DNA from: Prorocentrum cordatum
Taxonomy: Eukaryota; Sar; Dinophyceae; Prorocentrales; Prorocentraceae
DNA length: 64,000 nucleotides
Direction of reading: 5' to 3'
NCBI GenBank assembly: GCA_963575745.1
Contig: CAUYUJ010016301.1
Span: 15,001 to 79,000, forward strand
In this document: positions 32,544-44,140 of the stretch, piece by piece
How positions within the stretch are numbered: the first letter of the stretch is position 1
Layout of the letters: each line of letters begins with the position of its first letter
Position numbers and translations under genes: made by a program
The notes under the pieces: generated by a model
Seen by the model: the letters and a program-made list of their open reading frames with translations, nothing else
The model's database searches: none
Told to the model about the DNA's origin: nothing

Positions 32544-32643
32544 CTGGCCGAACGACGACGACCTCGAACGTCTCATTCGACGACGAGGGCGTCGTCGTCG
32601 TCCTCGTCGAATCACTCATTCGTCGACACTGCCCTCGACTGGC
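32544..32643 (-). repeat. 100-bp intron flanked by a 9-bp direct repeat (introner-like)
   Basis: CCAGGCCAG occurs at both exon-intron borders (32639-32647 and 32539-32547), exactly 100 bp apart. The intron begins GC, ends AG, and is largely an inverted repeat of GACGACGAC against GTCGTCGTC. A direct repeat around a small, palindromic intron is what insertion of an introner with target duplication would leave. Confidence 0.75.
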
Positions 32644-32697
32644 CTGGTCGAGCCGTATCAGCGCGCTCTCCACGTGGCGCACCCTGGTGGCGTTCAT
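32644..32697 (-). CDS. RsmB/NSUN-type RNA m5C methyltransferase, exon 1
   Basis: Eighteen codons, MNATRVRHVESALIRLDQ, joined across the 100-bp intron to ARRGETPNLP of exon 2. The joined stretch matches the expected start of the family (a helix before the DxFLR.YF segment). ATG at 32697-32695 is the first in frame near the join; an additional upstream exon cannot be excluded. Confidence 0.8.
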
Positions 32698-32934
32698 GCC
32701 ATGCCGACAGCGCCGCGGCAGCGGAGAGGAGAGGGGAGCACAGGCGCGGAGGGAGGTAAGGGAGGATGCTGGGCAGAAGAGAAAGGAGGAAGGGCTGAGA
32801 GAGAGGAGGAATGGCCGAAGAGAGATGACGCGGGCGAGGAATAAGAAGAGGATGGAGGGGGGGCAGGACATCCCCAAAATGCGCACGCCACTTATGACGC
32901 AACAAAGACGATCATACCTAAGAGAGAAGAACAT

Positions 32935-33055
32935 CCTCCAAGAACATGAGACCCTCCGCCAGCCAAAACACACAGAACATCCTAGGTTACCGCCCCCAAG
33001 ATGCACAAGAGCCCTCGATCTTATACCTCGCTCCGACTGTACAACACGTACCCTC
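32935..33055. repeat. dispersed repeat R1, copy 2
   Basis: Second copy of the 15255 repeat (gagaccctccgccagccaaa ... ctcgatcttatacctcgctc). Confidence 0.6.
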
Positions 33056-33182
33056 CGGTCTCGAATCTCCTCTTCAGAGGCCAATGCAGATCTTCGGCTT
33101 CGCTGCCGCGAACGCCCGCCAGAAAGGCGAGGGTCCCGTGGGTCCCATGGGCCTGGCGCGGGTTAAAAGCTCCTCCTCGTCG

Positions 33183-33241
33183 TTCTCCTCCTCCTCCTCC
33201 TCCTCCTCCTCCTCCTCCTCCTCCTCCTCCTCCTCCTCCTC
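33183..33241. repeat. (CTC)n microsatellite
   Basis: 59 bp, near perfect. Confidence 0.95.
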
Positions 33242-33990
33242 TGGGGGGTGGGGGAGTTGGCACGAAGGAAGCGGGTCCTGAGGGAAAGATGCCCTATGGT
33301 GTCCTGAATCATGGGGACGTTCCCCAAGACGAATCCCACCAGCCCTCTGGGCATGAGTGGTTTAGAGCGTTTCCTCTTACAACCCCCTCCTCTTCTCCTT
33401 CGGAGAGGGGTTCACCCCTCCCCCTACCCCCTACCGAGGCGATGAAGCGTCCAAGGTGGCCTCGGCGAAGAAACCAAACTCATTGGTTTGTTGTACTAAA
33501 GTTTTGGCAACGTATTGGCCTCCTGGGGGGGATGTCTAATTGGGGAACTGCCATCCTTGGATCGACCTCCTCCAAGATGGCCCCAAGATGGCCCCCGAGG
33601 CTCCCAAGGATGCCCCAAGAGGGCCCCAAAAGGTGCGGGGAGCGCTTGTCCCTCAACTCTTTTTTGTTGCCCCTCGGGGCGTTTTTGCTTTCTTTGTTTC
33701 GCTCGTGCGCCTTTTTCTCCTCTCGGCGCCGTTCCCTTTTCCCTCGGCGTTTTTTTTTTTTCCCCCTCGGGGGGTGGGGGGGGGGGGGAGGGCGGTGGGG
33801 GGGGCTGACCCAGGCGCAGGGCCGGAGCTCGAGACCTCGTAGCCCTAGCGCTCCCAGGCTTCCAGCGCCTCCCCCTGAAATCACCCCGAGATGCCCCGAG
33901 AGGGCCGCAGCTTCGTGTTGTTCCGCTCCATGGGCGGGCGGCAGGGAAGAGGGCGAGGCGGAGAAGCCTGGCGGGCGCGCCAGCTCGGTC
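33242..33990. other. no gene seen
   Basis: CCAAGATGG-type stretch 33565-33640; T- and G-homopolymer-rich 33750-33810. Confidence 0.4.
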
Positions 33991-34490
33991 TGGGCCCACT
34001 GGGGCGCCAATCTGACGGCCCAACGGACAAGAGGCGTGCGAGGATGATTTCCCGTAGTCATGTTTGGATATGTTTGATTCGCGCGCGCGCGTGGCGGCCC
34101 CTGGGTAAAGCCCCAGATGCGAAACATTGTGACGGGTCCGCTTCCGACGCACTCCGTGGTGCCAGCGTTGTTGCAAGGAAGCCCATTCCGAGCAAGTCGG
34201 CTCGCGACAAATGGACGATTATCGCACACGCCAGCGAATATCTCCGAACAAATACACGAAAATGAAACGTCAACGAAAATCGAACGTCGACTAATCGATG
34301 AGAAAGTAAAACAAATCGAGTGTCGAGGAAGATCAGCAAAACATAACGAAAATCAGCAAATAATGAAAGAACACTGAATTTGTTGGCCCAGCGGACAAGA
34401 GGCGTGCGAAAATGATCTCCGGTAAGAGTTTTTGCCCACTGGGGCTCCAATTTGCAGGCCCAGCGGACCAGAAGCGTGCGGAGATGACTC
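33990..34490. repeat. repeat R5, two to three copies
   Basis: gcccactggggc.ccaat followed by ggccca.cggacaagaggcg and tgcg occurs at 33994-34045 and, with small changes, at 34434-34490. A half copy starts at 34383. Between them lies an AT-rich stretch (34240-34380). Confidence 0.65.
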
Positions 34491-34736
34491 AAAAGGCCTC
34501 TGCGATGGTCATCAAACGACTCCAGGACGGCGAACATGGCCCCAAGAGTGCCCCAAATGAGTCCGAAATGCCCACAAGTCGCCCCCCCTTCGCCTCCCTG
34601 GGGCTGGTCCTTCACCCCGTGCCGTCTTCCGACGACCACTGGGCCCAGTCAGGCCCCCCCAGAAACCATGAACGGCGAAAAACCTCCCGTCGTAAAACAA
34701 ATGGAGAGAGGATCTGGTTTTCGGTCGGGGACCTAC

Positions 34737-34915
34737 TGACCCTGGTCAATCCAGATGCGGGTCAGCCTAGCTTTACAAGATCATGCAAGATCCTGCAGGA
34801 TCCCTGCAAGATCCTGCACCCAAGCCCGGGTCAATGCAACCCTGGCTCTGCAGGATCCTGCAAGATCCGGCACTCTGACTGAACACCGTTTGCATTGACC
34901 ACCGTCTCTTGAGCC
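34737..34915. repeat. dispersed repeat R3, copy 2
   Basis: Second copy of 27245-27496, here with an inserted caagatcctgcaggatcc palindromic cluster (34785-34870). Confidence 0.6.
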
Positions 34916-36113
<1,198 letters not shown>

Positions 36114-36229
36114 GTTTGAACAAAAAACCAAAACAAGGAACAAAAAAAAAAAAAATTGGAGTTTTCTGTGGACTCACGTCCATCCCTCCCCCCGGCGCGA
36201 AGGAGCACTAGCCCAGAGCGCCTCCCGCA

Positions 36230-38168
36230 CCGTTTCCGGACCCTTCCGTGATCCGGTGACGAATCCCAAACCGGCGCCCTCGTTTGAGACATCCTCACAA
36301 AACCGGCCCCGGGGGAGGTGCCCAGAGGAGCCCAGAGCGGCCTCCGGCACCGGTTCCGGACAGATCCGGTGGATCCGGTGACGAATCCCAAACCGGCGCC
36401 CTCGCTTGAGACATCCTCACAAAACCGGCCCCGGGGGAGGTGCCCAGAGGAGCCCAGAGCGGCCTCCGGCACCGTTTCCGGACAGATCCGGTGGATCCGC
36501 TGGATCCGGTGACGAATCCCAAACCGGCGCCCTCGCTTGAGACATCCTCACACAACCGGCTCCGGGGGAGGTGCCCAGAGGAGCCCAGAGCGGCCTCCGG
36601 CACCGTTTCCGGACAGATCCGGTGGATCCGCTGGATCCGGTGACGAATCCCAAACCGGCGCCCTCGCTTGAGACATCCTCACAAAACCGGCCCCGGGGGA
36701 GGTGCCCAGAGGAGCCCAGAGCGGCCTCCGGCACCGTTTCCGGACAGATCCGGTGGATCCGGTGACGAATCCAAAACCGGCGCCCTCGCTTGAGACATCC
36801 TCACAAAACCGGCCCCGGGGGAGGTGCCCAGAGGAGCCCAGAGCGATCCGCCGACGAATCCCAAACCGGCGCCCTCGCTTGAGACATCCTCACAAAACCG
36901 GCCCCGGGGGAGGTGCCCAGAGGCGCCCAGAGCGGCCTCCGGCACCGTTTCCGGACAGATCCGGTGGATCCGGTGACGAATCCCAAACCGGCGCCCTCGC
37001 TTAAGACATCCTCACAACACCGGCCCCGGGGGAGGTGCCCATTGGAGCCCAGAGCGGCCTCCGGCACCGTTTCCGGACAGATCCGGTGGATCCGGTGACG
37101 AATCCCAAACCGGCGCCCTCGCTTGAGACATCCTCACAAACCGTCCCCACGGGGTAGGTGGCCCTTCGAGCCCAGAGCGGCCTTCCGGACGGCGTTTCCG
37201 GACAGATCCTCGCCCTCGCCTGAGACATCCTCACAAAACGGGCCCCGGGGGGGATGCCCAGAGGAGCCCAGTGCGGCCTCCGGCACCGGTTCCGGACGGA
37301 TCCGCTGGATCCGCTGGATCCGGTGACGAATCCCAAACCGGCGCCCTCGCTTGAGACATCCTCACAAACCCGGCCCCGGGGGAGGTGCCCAGAGGAGCCC
37401 AGAGCGGCCTCCGGCACCGTTTCCGGACAGATCCGGTGGATCCGCTGGATCCGGTGACGAATCCCAAACCGGCGCCCTCGCTTGAGACATCCTCACAAAA
37501 CGGGCCCCGGGGGAGGTGCCCAGAGGAGCCCAGAGCGGCCTCCGGCACGTTTCCGGACAGATCCGGTGGATCCGGTGACGAATCCCAAACCGGCGCCCTC
37601 GCTTGAGACATCCTCACAAAACCGGCCCCGGGGGAGGTGCCCAGAGGAGCCCAGAGCGGCTCCGGCACCGTTTCCGGACAGATCCGCTGGATCCGGTGGA
37701 TCCGGTGGATCCGCCGACGAATCCCAAACCGACGCCCTCGCTTGAGACATCCTCACAAAACCGGCCCCGGGGGAGGTGCCCAGAGGAGCCCAGAGCGGCC
37801 TCCGGCACCGTTTTTGGACAGATCCGGTGGATCCGCTGGATCCGGTGACGAATCCCAAACCGGCGCCCTCGCTTGAGACATCCTCACAAACCGGCCCCGG
37901 GGGAGGTGCCCAGAGGAGCCCAGAGCGGCCTCCGGCACCGTTTCCGGACAGATCCGGTGGATCCGGTGGATCCGCCGACGAATCCCAAACCGGCGCCCTC
38001 GCTTGAGACATCCTCACAAAACCGGACCCGGGGGAGGTGCCCAGAGGAGCCCAGAGCGGCCTCCGGCACCGTTTCCGGACAGATCCGGTGGATCCGGTGA
38101 CGAATCCCAAACCGGCGCCCTCGCTTGAGACATCCTCACAAAACCGGCCCCGGGGGAGGTGCCCACCC
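36230..38168. repeat. satellite, about 16 units of ~122 bp
   Basis: The unit contains gacatcctcacaaaaccggc, cccgggggaggtgcccagag, gagcccagagcggcctccgg, caccgtttccggacagatcc and a variable number of ggatccg(g/c)t 9-mers. Unit length varies (about 93-140 bp) with the number of 9-mers, and one unit near 37140-37210 is deviant. The open frames are repeat artefacts. Confidence 0.95.
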
Positions 38169-38480
38169 AGAGGCTCGAGATCTGGTTAAAAAACAAAAGG
38201 TCTTGATATTTCACACAGATCGCCCAATGAACGCAAGCTTTTGGGTATGAATAACAAGAGATCCTTGTTATCCGTCACTGTTATCATGCAATTTCATTGT
38301 TTTTTGACGCCGCGGGCATTGATATATCAAGAATTTCTTGATAATCACAGAAACAAGACATTTCCATGCCAATCATCTTGTTATTTGAACGTGGCCCATG
38401 GAGCGCCGCGCGACGGTTTCCCCCAGAAGGTCTCCGCACATGCGCACGCGCGGATACGACGTTGCGAACGCAATCATCAC
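38169..38480. other. AT-richer spacer, no gene seen
   Basis: Unlike its neighbours in composition; nothing recognisable. Confidence 0.35.
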
Positions 38481-39074
38481 TAGTTCTCCCCGCCACCACA
38501 CACGCACACGCACACACGGGCACACCCTTCATGACCCACCCGCTCCCCCGCACCACCACCACCACGATCAACACCACTACCACCACCAACACCACCACGA
38601 CCACCACCACCACCACTCACACGCACACGCATGCACGCACCTTTTCTCTTCCACATCCCCACTACGCTCCTCGTCCTGGAGCGGGTGCGCGGAAGGAGGG
38701 GGGGGAAGGTCGATCGTTATGGTGGTGGTGAGCGTGCTGCGTGCATGCGTGTGCGTCGCGTGTGTGTGTGCACATGTGTGTGTGGCTGGTGTTATATAGT
38801 GGTGGTGTGGTGGTGCTGATGGTAGTAGCGGTAGCGGTGGTCGGGGTGGTGGGTGGTGGGTGGTGGGTGGTGGGTGGTGGTTGTGGTGGTTGTGGTGGTT
38901 GTGGTGGTTGTGGTGGTTGTGGTGGTTGTGGTGGCCGCCTCCCCCACCACCGCCAACACCTCCACCTCGCACACCGCCACCGCCGCAACTACTACCCACT
39001 ACCCCACCATCACCCCCCCCCCCCCCGCCACGCACCTCGCTGGGGCGCCACACACACACACACGTGGCGCACGA

Positions 39075-39141
<67 letters not shown>

Positions 39142-39705
39142 CGCCCCTCCCCCCCCTCCCGCCCCCTCCCACCCTCCCTCCACACCCCCACCTCGCCCCC
39201 GCCCCGCACACATCACCGCTACCACCACCGCCATAGGCACGCCGCAACCACCGTCACCACCACCATCCCCGCTACCACCACCAACCCCTCCGCCACCATC
39301 ACCGCCACCGCCATTACCAACACGTACCATAACCTTTGCCACAACCACCCCGCCCCCGCGCACACGCACACGCACGCACGCGCACACGCCACAACCGCCA
39401 CCACAATCACCGCCACACACACACCACACATCACACACGCACGTGCACATACACACACACCACCCACCCACCACCACAACCACCATTACCACCACCACCA
39501 CCACGCCACCGCCCACCACCACCAATGCCTTTTACACGCCACTCACCACCACCCACCACCTACCGCCGCCCACCACCCACCGCCACCCACCACCCACCAC
39601 CCACCACCCACACCACGACCACGACCACGACCACGACGACCACCATCACCACCACGGCGACCACCGCCACCACCACTCACCACCACAAATGCGGTGGCGG
39701 AGGCG
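38481..39705. repeat. CA, CCA, TGG and TGGTTG repeat block
   Basis: CCA/CA mixture 38490-38630, TGGTTG 38860-38935, (CA)n 39070-39140, CCACC mixture to 39705. The strand composition flips twice. Confidence 0.9.
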
Positions 39706-39853
39706 GAGGGGAGGGTGACTGGTGTTGGAGGAGGGGGTTTAAGGACGGATGTGTGTTTCGGAGAAAGGGGGATGAAGACACGGGGAGGGCCGAACTTCCT
39801 TTTATATAATTAGAATCGTGTGTGCGGGTGGTTCGGCGACAAATGACTACCTA

Positions 39854-40000
39854 CCAGACCACCCCAACCCAACTCGAAGACCCGAATTTCGGGTTGGGGG
39901 GTAAGGGTTCCAGACGTGTTTGTTCAATGTTTCCCGACACCCCCCCCCACTGGAAATCGAGGGTAAATCTGAGCCTTCGGGTTGGGTTGGGGTGGTTTGG
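39854..40000. mobile_element. short inverted-repeat element, copy 3 (best preserved)
   Basis: Ends ccagaccaccccaacccaac and gttgggttggggtggtttgg are inverted copies; cgaag...cttcg follows inside each arm. The next base pairs (cctac/gtggg) may extend the arms. It lies 54 bp upstream of a relict spliced leader and 82 bp upstream of an ATG, so it could affect transcription of the gene at 40082. Confidence 0.8.
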
Positions 40001-40053
40001 TGGGTGGTGAACAAAGACAAACAACAAAAACACACGCCAACGCAACCGCCACA

Positions 40054-40082
40054 TCCGTGTAGCCATAGCCGTTTTGGCACGA
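40054..40082 (+). other. relict spliced leader with 8-bp internal duplication
   Basis: TCCGT, then GTAGCCAT, then AGCCGTTTTGGCACGA. Removing the 8-bp insertion leaves 18 matches over 21 leader positions. It ends at the ATG of the next gene. Confidence 0.65.
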
Positions 40083-40855
40083 TGCTTGCCCGATCGCGTA
40101 TGCGATCATATGTCTCCGTCTTTGTGATCTGCACATTCATGCCGACTTGCAAAAGCTTGAAATTGGACGACAAAGTTGTGTTTCAGGCGTTGAGTAACAA
40201 TGTTCCGTTGGCGCAGTGCAAGCCCCGTGAGCTCTGGAATGCCGGAAAGAGAAACAAGGATGGGAGTACGTCGAATTGGGCTTCTATGTTGAAATCTCGT
40301 TCGTTGTTGTCTGATTTGCTGGACGAGACCCGCGGGGCCCAACTTAAGCAGCGGCCTTTCGCGGTGCAGGTGGACAAATGGTTTCGTCAGCAGGAGCCCC
40401 CTATGGAGTGGTCATACGTTGACGTTGAAAGAGCGGTTGACAACCTTCGGTGCCAGATGCGCTCACTGAGATCATTGAGGGCCAAACCGCCGCACAAGGC
40501 ACCGAAATCATTCCCGCAACTTCAGACGCTGCTAGATAAGATCCAGATCACGGTTGACGAGCCCCAGGCTGCACCCGTCCCTCGCGATGCCTCGCATTCG
40601 GACTCAGACTCGCCAGAAGAGGTGCCCATCAAGCGGAAGTTGGTCCCACATATTTCTCTTGGCTCTAGCATTGATGAAGCGCCCACCTCGCATTCGACAT
40701 TGGACGTCCCGAAAGCAGAAACCCAAGAAGAATTTGACGACCTGGAACGGAATCTGTTCTCTGGATCGCCATCGGGGGCACCACCACCTGCGGCGGCAAC
40801 AGTAGCGGTCAAGCTTCAGGAAGCTTCCTCCGAGGAGTTCTTAGCAGCCGTCTAT
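40082..40855 (+). CDS. unknown protein, 3' part lost in the gap
   Basis: 258 codons from the ATG straight after the leader relic to the N run, without a stop or intron. The N terminus has a hydrophobic stretch (YVSVFVICTFMPTC) that could be a signal or membrane segment. The middle is ordinary globular-looking sequence, including a conserved-looking WFRQQEPPMEWSYVDVE. The C-terminal part is acidic/Ser-rich and probably disordered. I do not recognise a family. Codon use and the long uninterrupted frame speak for a real gene. Lack of introns together with a leader relic at its start suggests it came from a processed mRNA. Confidence 0.7.
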
Positions 40856-40955
40856 NNNNNNNNNNNNNNNNNNNNNNNNNNNNNNNNNNNNNNNNNNNNN
40901 NNNNNNNNNNNNNNNNNNNNNNNNNNNNNNNNNNNNNNNNNNNNNNNNNNNNNNN
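40856..40955. other. assembly gap (100 N)
   Basis: Exactly 100 N, a conventional placeholder of unknown length. It sits at the edge of an AGT array, which probably caused the assembly break. Confidence 0.99.
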
Positions 40956-41016
<61 letters not shown>

Positions 41017-41036
41017 AGTAGTAAGTAGTACGTAGT

Positions 41037-41127
<91 letters not shown>
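40956..41127. repeat. (AGT)n microsatellite
   Basis: 172 bp next to the gap, with an AAGT/ACGT interruption at 41015-41040. Confidence 0.98.
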
Positions 41128-41128
<1 letters not shown>

Positions 41129-41290
41129 TGCATCGGCAATGCACTGGCGATGCATCGTCAACGTGTGCGATGCATCGGCGACGTCGACGTGAAGCAAGAC
41201 GAGCTCCCCATCGAACCGCATCGGCGATGCATCGACGATGCGGCGCGATCCTCCGTCCCCATCTGCTCCGACCCAACCGAGGAGGTCTAG
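41128..41290. repeat. GATGCATCG-type short repeats
   Basis: gatgcatcg or tgcatcggc recurs about seven times. No gene seen. Confidence 0.5.
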
Positions 41291-41499
41291 ATGATCAGCG
41301 GCCGCAAGAGTCAGACGGCGGTCGAGCAGCGGCGGGGCGCGCCGGAGCACAGTGGGGCACGACCGGAGGAGGGCGCGAAACACGGGCAGGACGCTTGCAT
41401 GCGAGCTCAGGCAGCACTGGCAGCACAGATGTGGGTGCACGTGAAGGCGCCGACCGCTCGGAGAGAGGCGCCGCCACGCCCCCCCCCCCCACACACGAC

Positions 41500-41502
41500 G
41501 TT

Positions 41503-41562
<60 letters not shown>

Positions 41563-41600
41563 TTCGTCTTCGTCGCCGTCGTCGTCGTCGTCGTCGGCGG
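41500..41600. repeat. (GTC)n microsatellite
   Basis: About 95 bp. Confidence 0.95.
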
Positions 41601-41707
41601 ATGCGGGGCGCCTTTCCGCGGATGCCCGGTGCGACCGCGCCTCCGCGCTCCGGGATCCAGGCCGCGAGGGCGCGGATATGGATACCGTAGGGGCTCGACC
41701 ACACGAA

Positions 41708-41867
41708 GCCTTCCACAGGAAACCCAACCCTGAGACTCCAGGACGTCCACCGATTTCTGGCCTGGGGACGTCACGCTTTCCATTGCAAAACCCATCGAAG
41801 CCCAAGACACCTAGGGCACCCTGGAGGCAAGCAGGGTGCTTCTTGGCATGGGTTTCCACTGCACAGG
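41708..41867. repeat. dispersed repeat R4, copy 2
   Basis: Partner of 30680-30842. Confidence 0.75.
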
Positions 41868-41893
41868 GGCCGGGAACCTTTGCATTAGGTGGT

Positions 41894-41979
41894 CCCAAAG
41901 CGGTGCGGTGACAGACCGTGCGGCGACCTCGAGATCCGCAAAGGCCTCACCGCACGGTCCGTCACCGCACCGTTTTGGG
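41894..41979. repeat. 86-bp inverted repeat with 33-bp arms
   Basis: Arms cccaaagcggtgcggtgaca / inverse at 41947-41979 pair over 33 bp with three mismatches. Related fragments (accgtgcg, caccgcgccgt) follow to 42100. Probably a small MITE. Confidence 0.75.
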
Positions 41980-42299
41980 ACACTGGAGGCCCCAGTAGCC
42001 CGTTGCGTCCCTCAGAGAACGGCCCCAGTCACAAAACCGTGCGCTCACCCCGATTTCCCACTGACTCACCACACGGTGTGGTCACCGCGCCGTCTGGAGG
42101 CCTCCGATACATGGGGCCCATGAGTATCGTGCATCGCTCAACCGATCCCCATCCCCAGCGGCGTGGCCTGGGCCTCACTGGCCGATTCACCCCCCAGATG
42201 GGGAGATAGGCCGTTCCCTTCGGGTTTCGAGGGGTGTATCCCTAACTGGGGTGGTAATTTGGTGGGGGTCTCGAAGGGGATGGGGCTGAGGATGGCGCG

Positions 42300-42475
42300 G
42301 AGGATGAGGATGAGGAGGAGGAGGAGGAGGAGGAGGGAGGAGGAGGAGGAGGAGGAGGAGGAGGAGGAGAGGAGGAGGAGGGGAGGGGGAGGAGGAGGAG
42401 AGGAGGAGGAGGAGGAGGCGGAGGAGGAGGAGGAGGAGGAGGAGGAGGAGGAGGAGGAGGAGGAGGAGGAGGCCC
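42300..42475. repeat. (GAG)n microsatellite
   Basis: About 175 bp of GAG with short interruptions. Confidence 0.95.
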
Positions 42476-42990
42476 AACTGGGATGGGGCTGGGGATGGGG
42501 ATCGGTTCCACGATATACCGAGCCCACGCCGCGAGCCGATAAGCGGTGACACGCTGGAGGCGGGGGCAGGCACGGCTGCGGCGGCCAGGCGGGGAACACC
42601 GCACCGGAGCGGAGGGTGCGCCGGACCGGGCCGTGGCGGCTATAGGAGTCGAGGTCGAGCGGGTCGGCGGCACCAGGATTCGGGCCGGGCGAAAGGGGGG
42701 GATGGCAAAAGGGGGGGGTTGAGAAGCAGCTCGCGCAGCTGATCTTCCCGGCGCCTCCCGGCGCCGGAGGCGCCCATGTGTCGAGGGATGGGCCCGGCGG
42801 CGGGGCCGAAGCCAGCTGCTTGCAGCAGATTTCGTAACCCCCCCTTTCCCTATGCCCCCCTTTCGTTCGGCCCGAGAGGTCGAGCCGAGTCGGCTGCACC
42901 AAGATGCACAGAGCATCCATCCAAATTGAGCAGGGACAGGCCGTACCGGCATTCCTAGAGGCCTACCGCGACATGTTCCTAGGTCCCAAA
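42476..42990. other. no gene seen
   Basis: GC-rich spacer with the palindrome cggcgcctcccggcgccg at 42749. Confidence 0.35.
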
Positions 42991-42992
42991 CG

Positions 42993-43111
42993 TGTTCTAA
43001 GAACAAGAGCAGTGTTCTCAGAACATCAACCCGATCTGTTGAAACAAGACAGTCGCAGCCAGAAATGTTCTAAGAACATTTCGTGCAGACCACAAAAGTT
43101 TCTTAGAACAT
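42993..43111. repeat. four TGTTCTNAGAACA-type palindromes
   Basis: tgttctaagaaca 42993-43005, tgttctcagaaca 43013-43025, tgttctaagaaca 43066-43078 and the variant tttcttagaacat at about 43099. Exact 13-bp palindromes in a non-coding stretch; function unknown. Confidence 0.8.
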
Positions 43112-43299
43112 TATTGGGTTGGCCTATAGGCGAGTTCGGACGCTTCGCCACTGCTTGACCAAGGGCACCCCGTCCCCTGGATGCACACGAACTTTTTGCG
43201 TCGGCGGCGAGGCAAGGGTCGTCTGCGCTGTAGCGGAAAGGCCTGAACGGGGTTGCCTTTAGAGTGAATTGTGCCACGGGATGCGCAAAAACACGCAAC

Positions 43300-43365
43300 A
43301 GGCACGAAGAGCATTGGGGTACCCACCCCGAACCGACCTCGATCTCATATCTCGGTCCGACCGTA
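43300..43365. repeat. dispersed repeat R1, copy 3 (partial)
   Basis: gacctcgatctcatatctcg, then gtccgaccgtagg, matches the end of copies 1 and 2. Confidence 0.55.
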
Positions 43366-43481
43366 GGCATCACTGGCACCAGGCCAGCTCCGCTGAAGCA
43401 GAAAGAGCAGGAGAAGGAGGAAAGGCATGAGGGGCATGGGAGCAGGGACGCCCAGCTATATGCATCGGCAGCACCAGAGTG

Positions 43482-43597
43482 ACCATTGGTGCGCGGCTTG
43501 GGGGGGGCGCGAGGGGACCAAATCCAAGCACCCACGCCGCTGCTACCGCATCGCACTCAGCCATCCGGGGGCCCCAACGGGCCCGCACCGAAGTTAG
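43482..43597. repeat. relative of the 10488 element
   Basis: gaccattggtgcgcgg ... gccgctgctaccgcatcgca ... cgggcccgcaccga follows the order seen at 10510-10620. Confidence 0.65.
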
Positions 43598-43958
43598 CAT
43601 GGGGGGGGACGGGTCCTGAGGGAAACGGGTCCTGGACCCTGGGGTCTTCCCCCAGGAATAGCTCTTCATCCTGAGTCGTTTTCTGACGGTCCCAGGGCCC
43701 CTGGAAGGTCCCGTGAGGCCACCAGCGGGGGAAAACCTCAGGATCCGTCTCCCTCAGGACCCGTTTCCCCCACGGCGACAGTGAAGTCACTCCGGCGATG
43801 GGCCGCTCTGGCGGATAGCCGCGCCTTGCGGTCGTAGATCCTCCTGTTCCCGTATCTCCCGGCGTAGACCGCCGCGAAGAGCAGCACCGCCTCCGGCCCA
43901 CGGGGGGGCCATGCCCGAGCGAGCGCGCCATGCCCAGGCTGCGGGGAGTGGGGAAGGG

Positions 43959-44108
43959 GGGGTACGGCAGGTTCGTGCGGCGTCGGCACGCGCAAAGGTT
44001 TATGGCCTCCTCCTCCTATTTCCCCTGTCGCTGATGCTGCTCCACCTCCTCTTGCTCCTCTTTTGCTCCTCATCCTCCCCTCCTCCCTCTTCTTTCCCTT
44101 CCTCCCCC

Positions 44109-44140
<32 letters not shown>

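Noticed and set aside
36230-38168. CRISPR array
   Set aside because: Units are contiguous and similar throughout; there are no unique spacers, and the genome is eukaryotic.
36230-38214. Many overlapping 60-200-codon frames with repeating peptides
   Set aside because: They all come from the ~122-bp satellite, on both strands, with no preferred frame.
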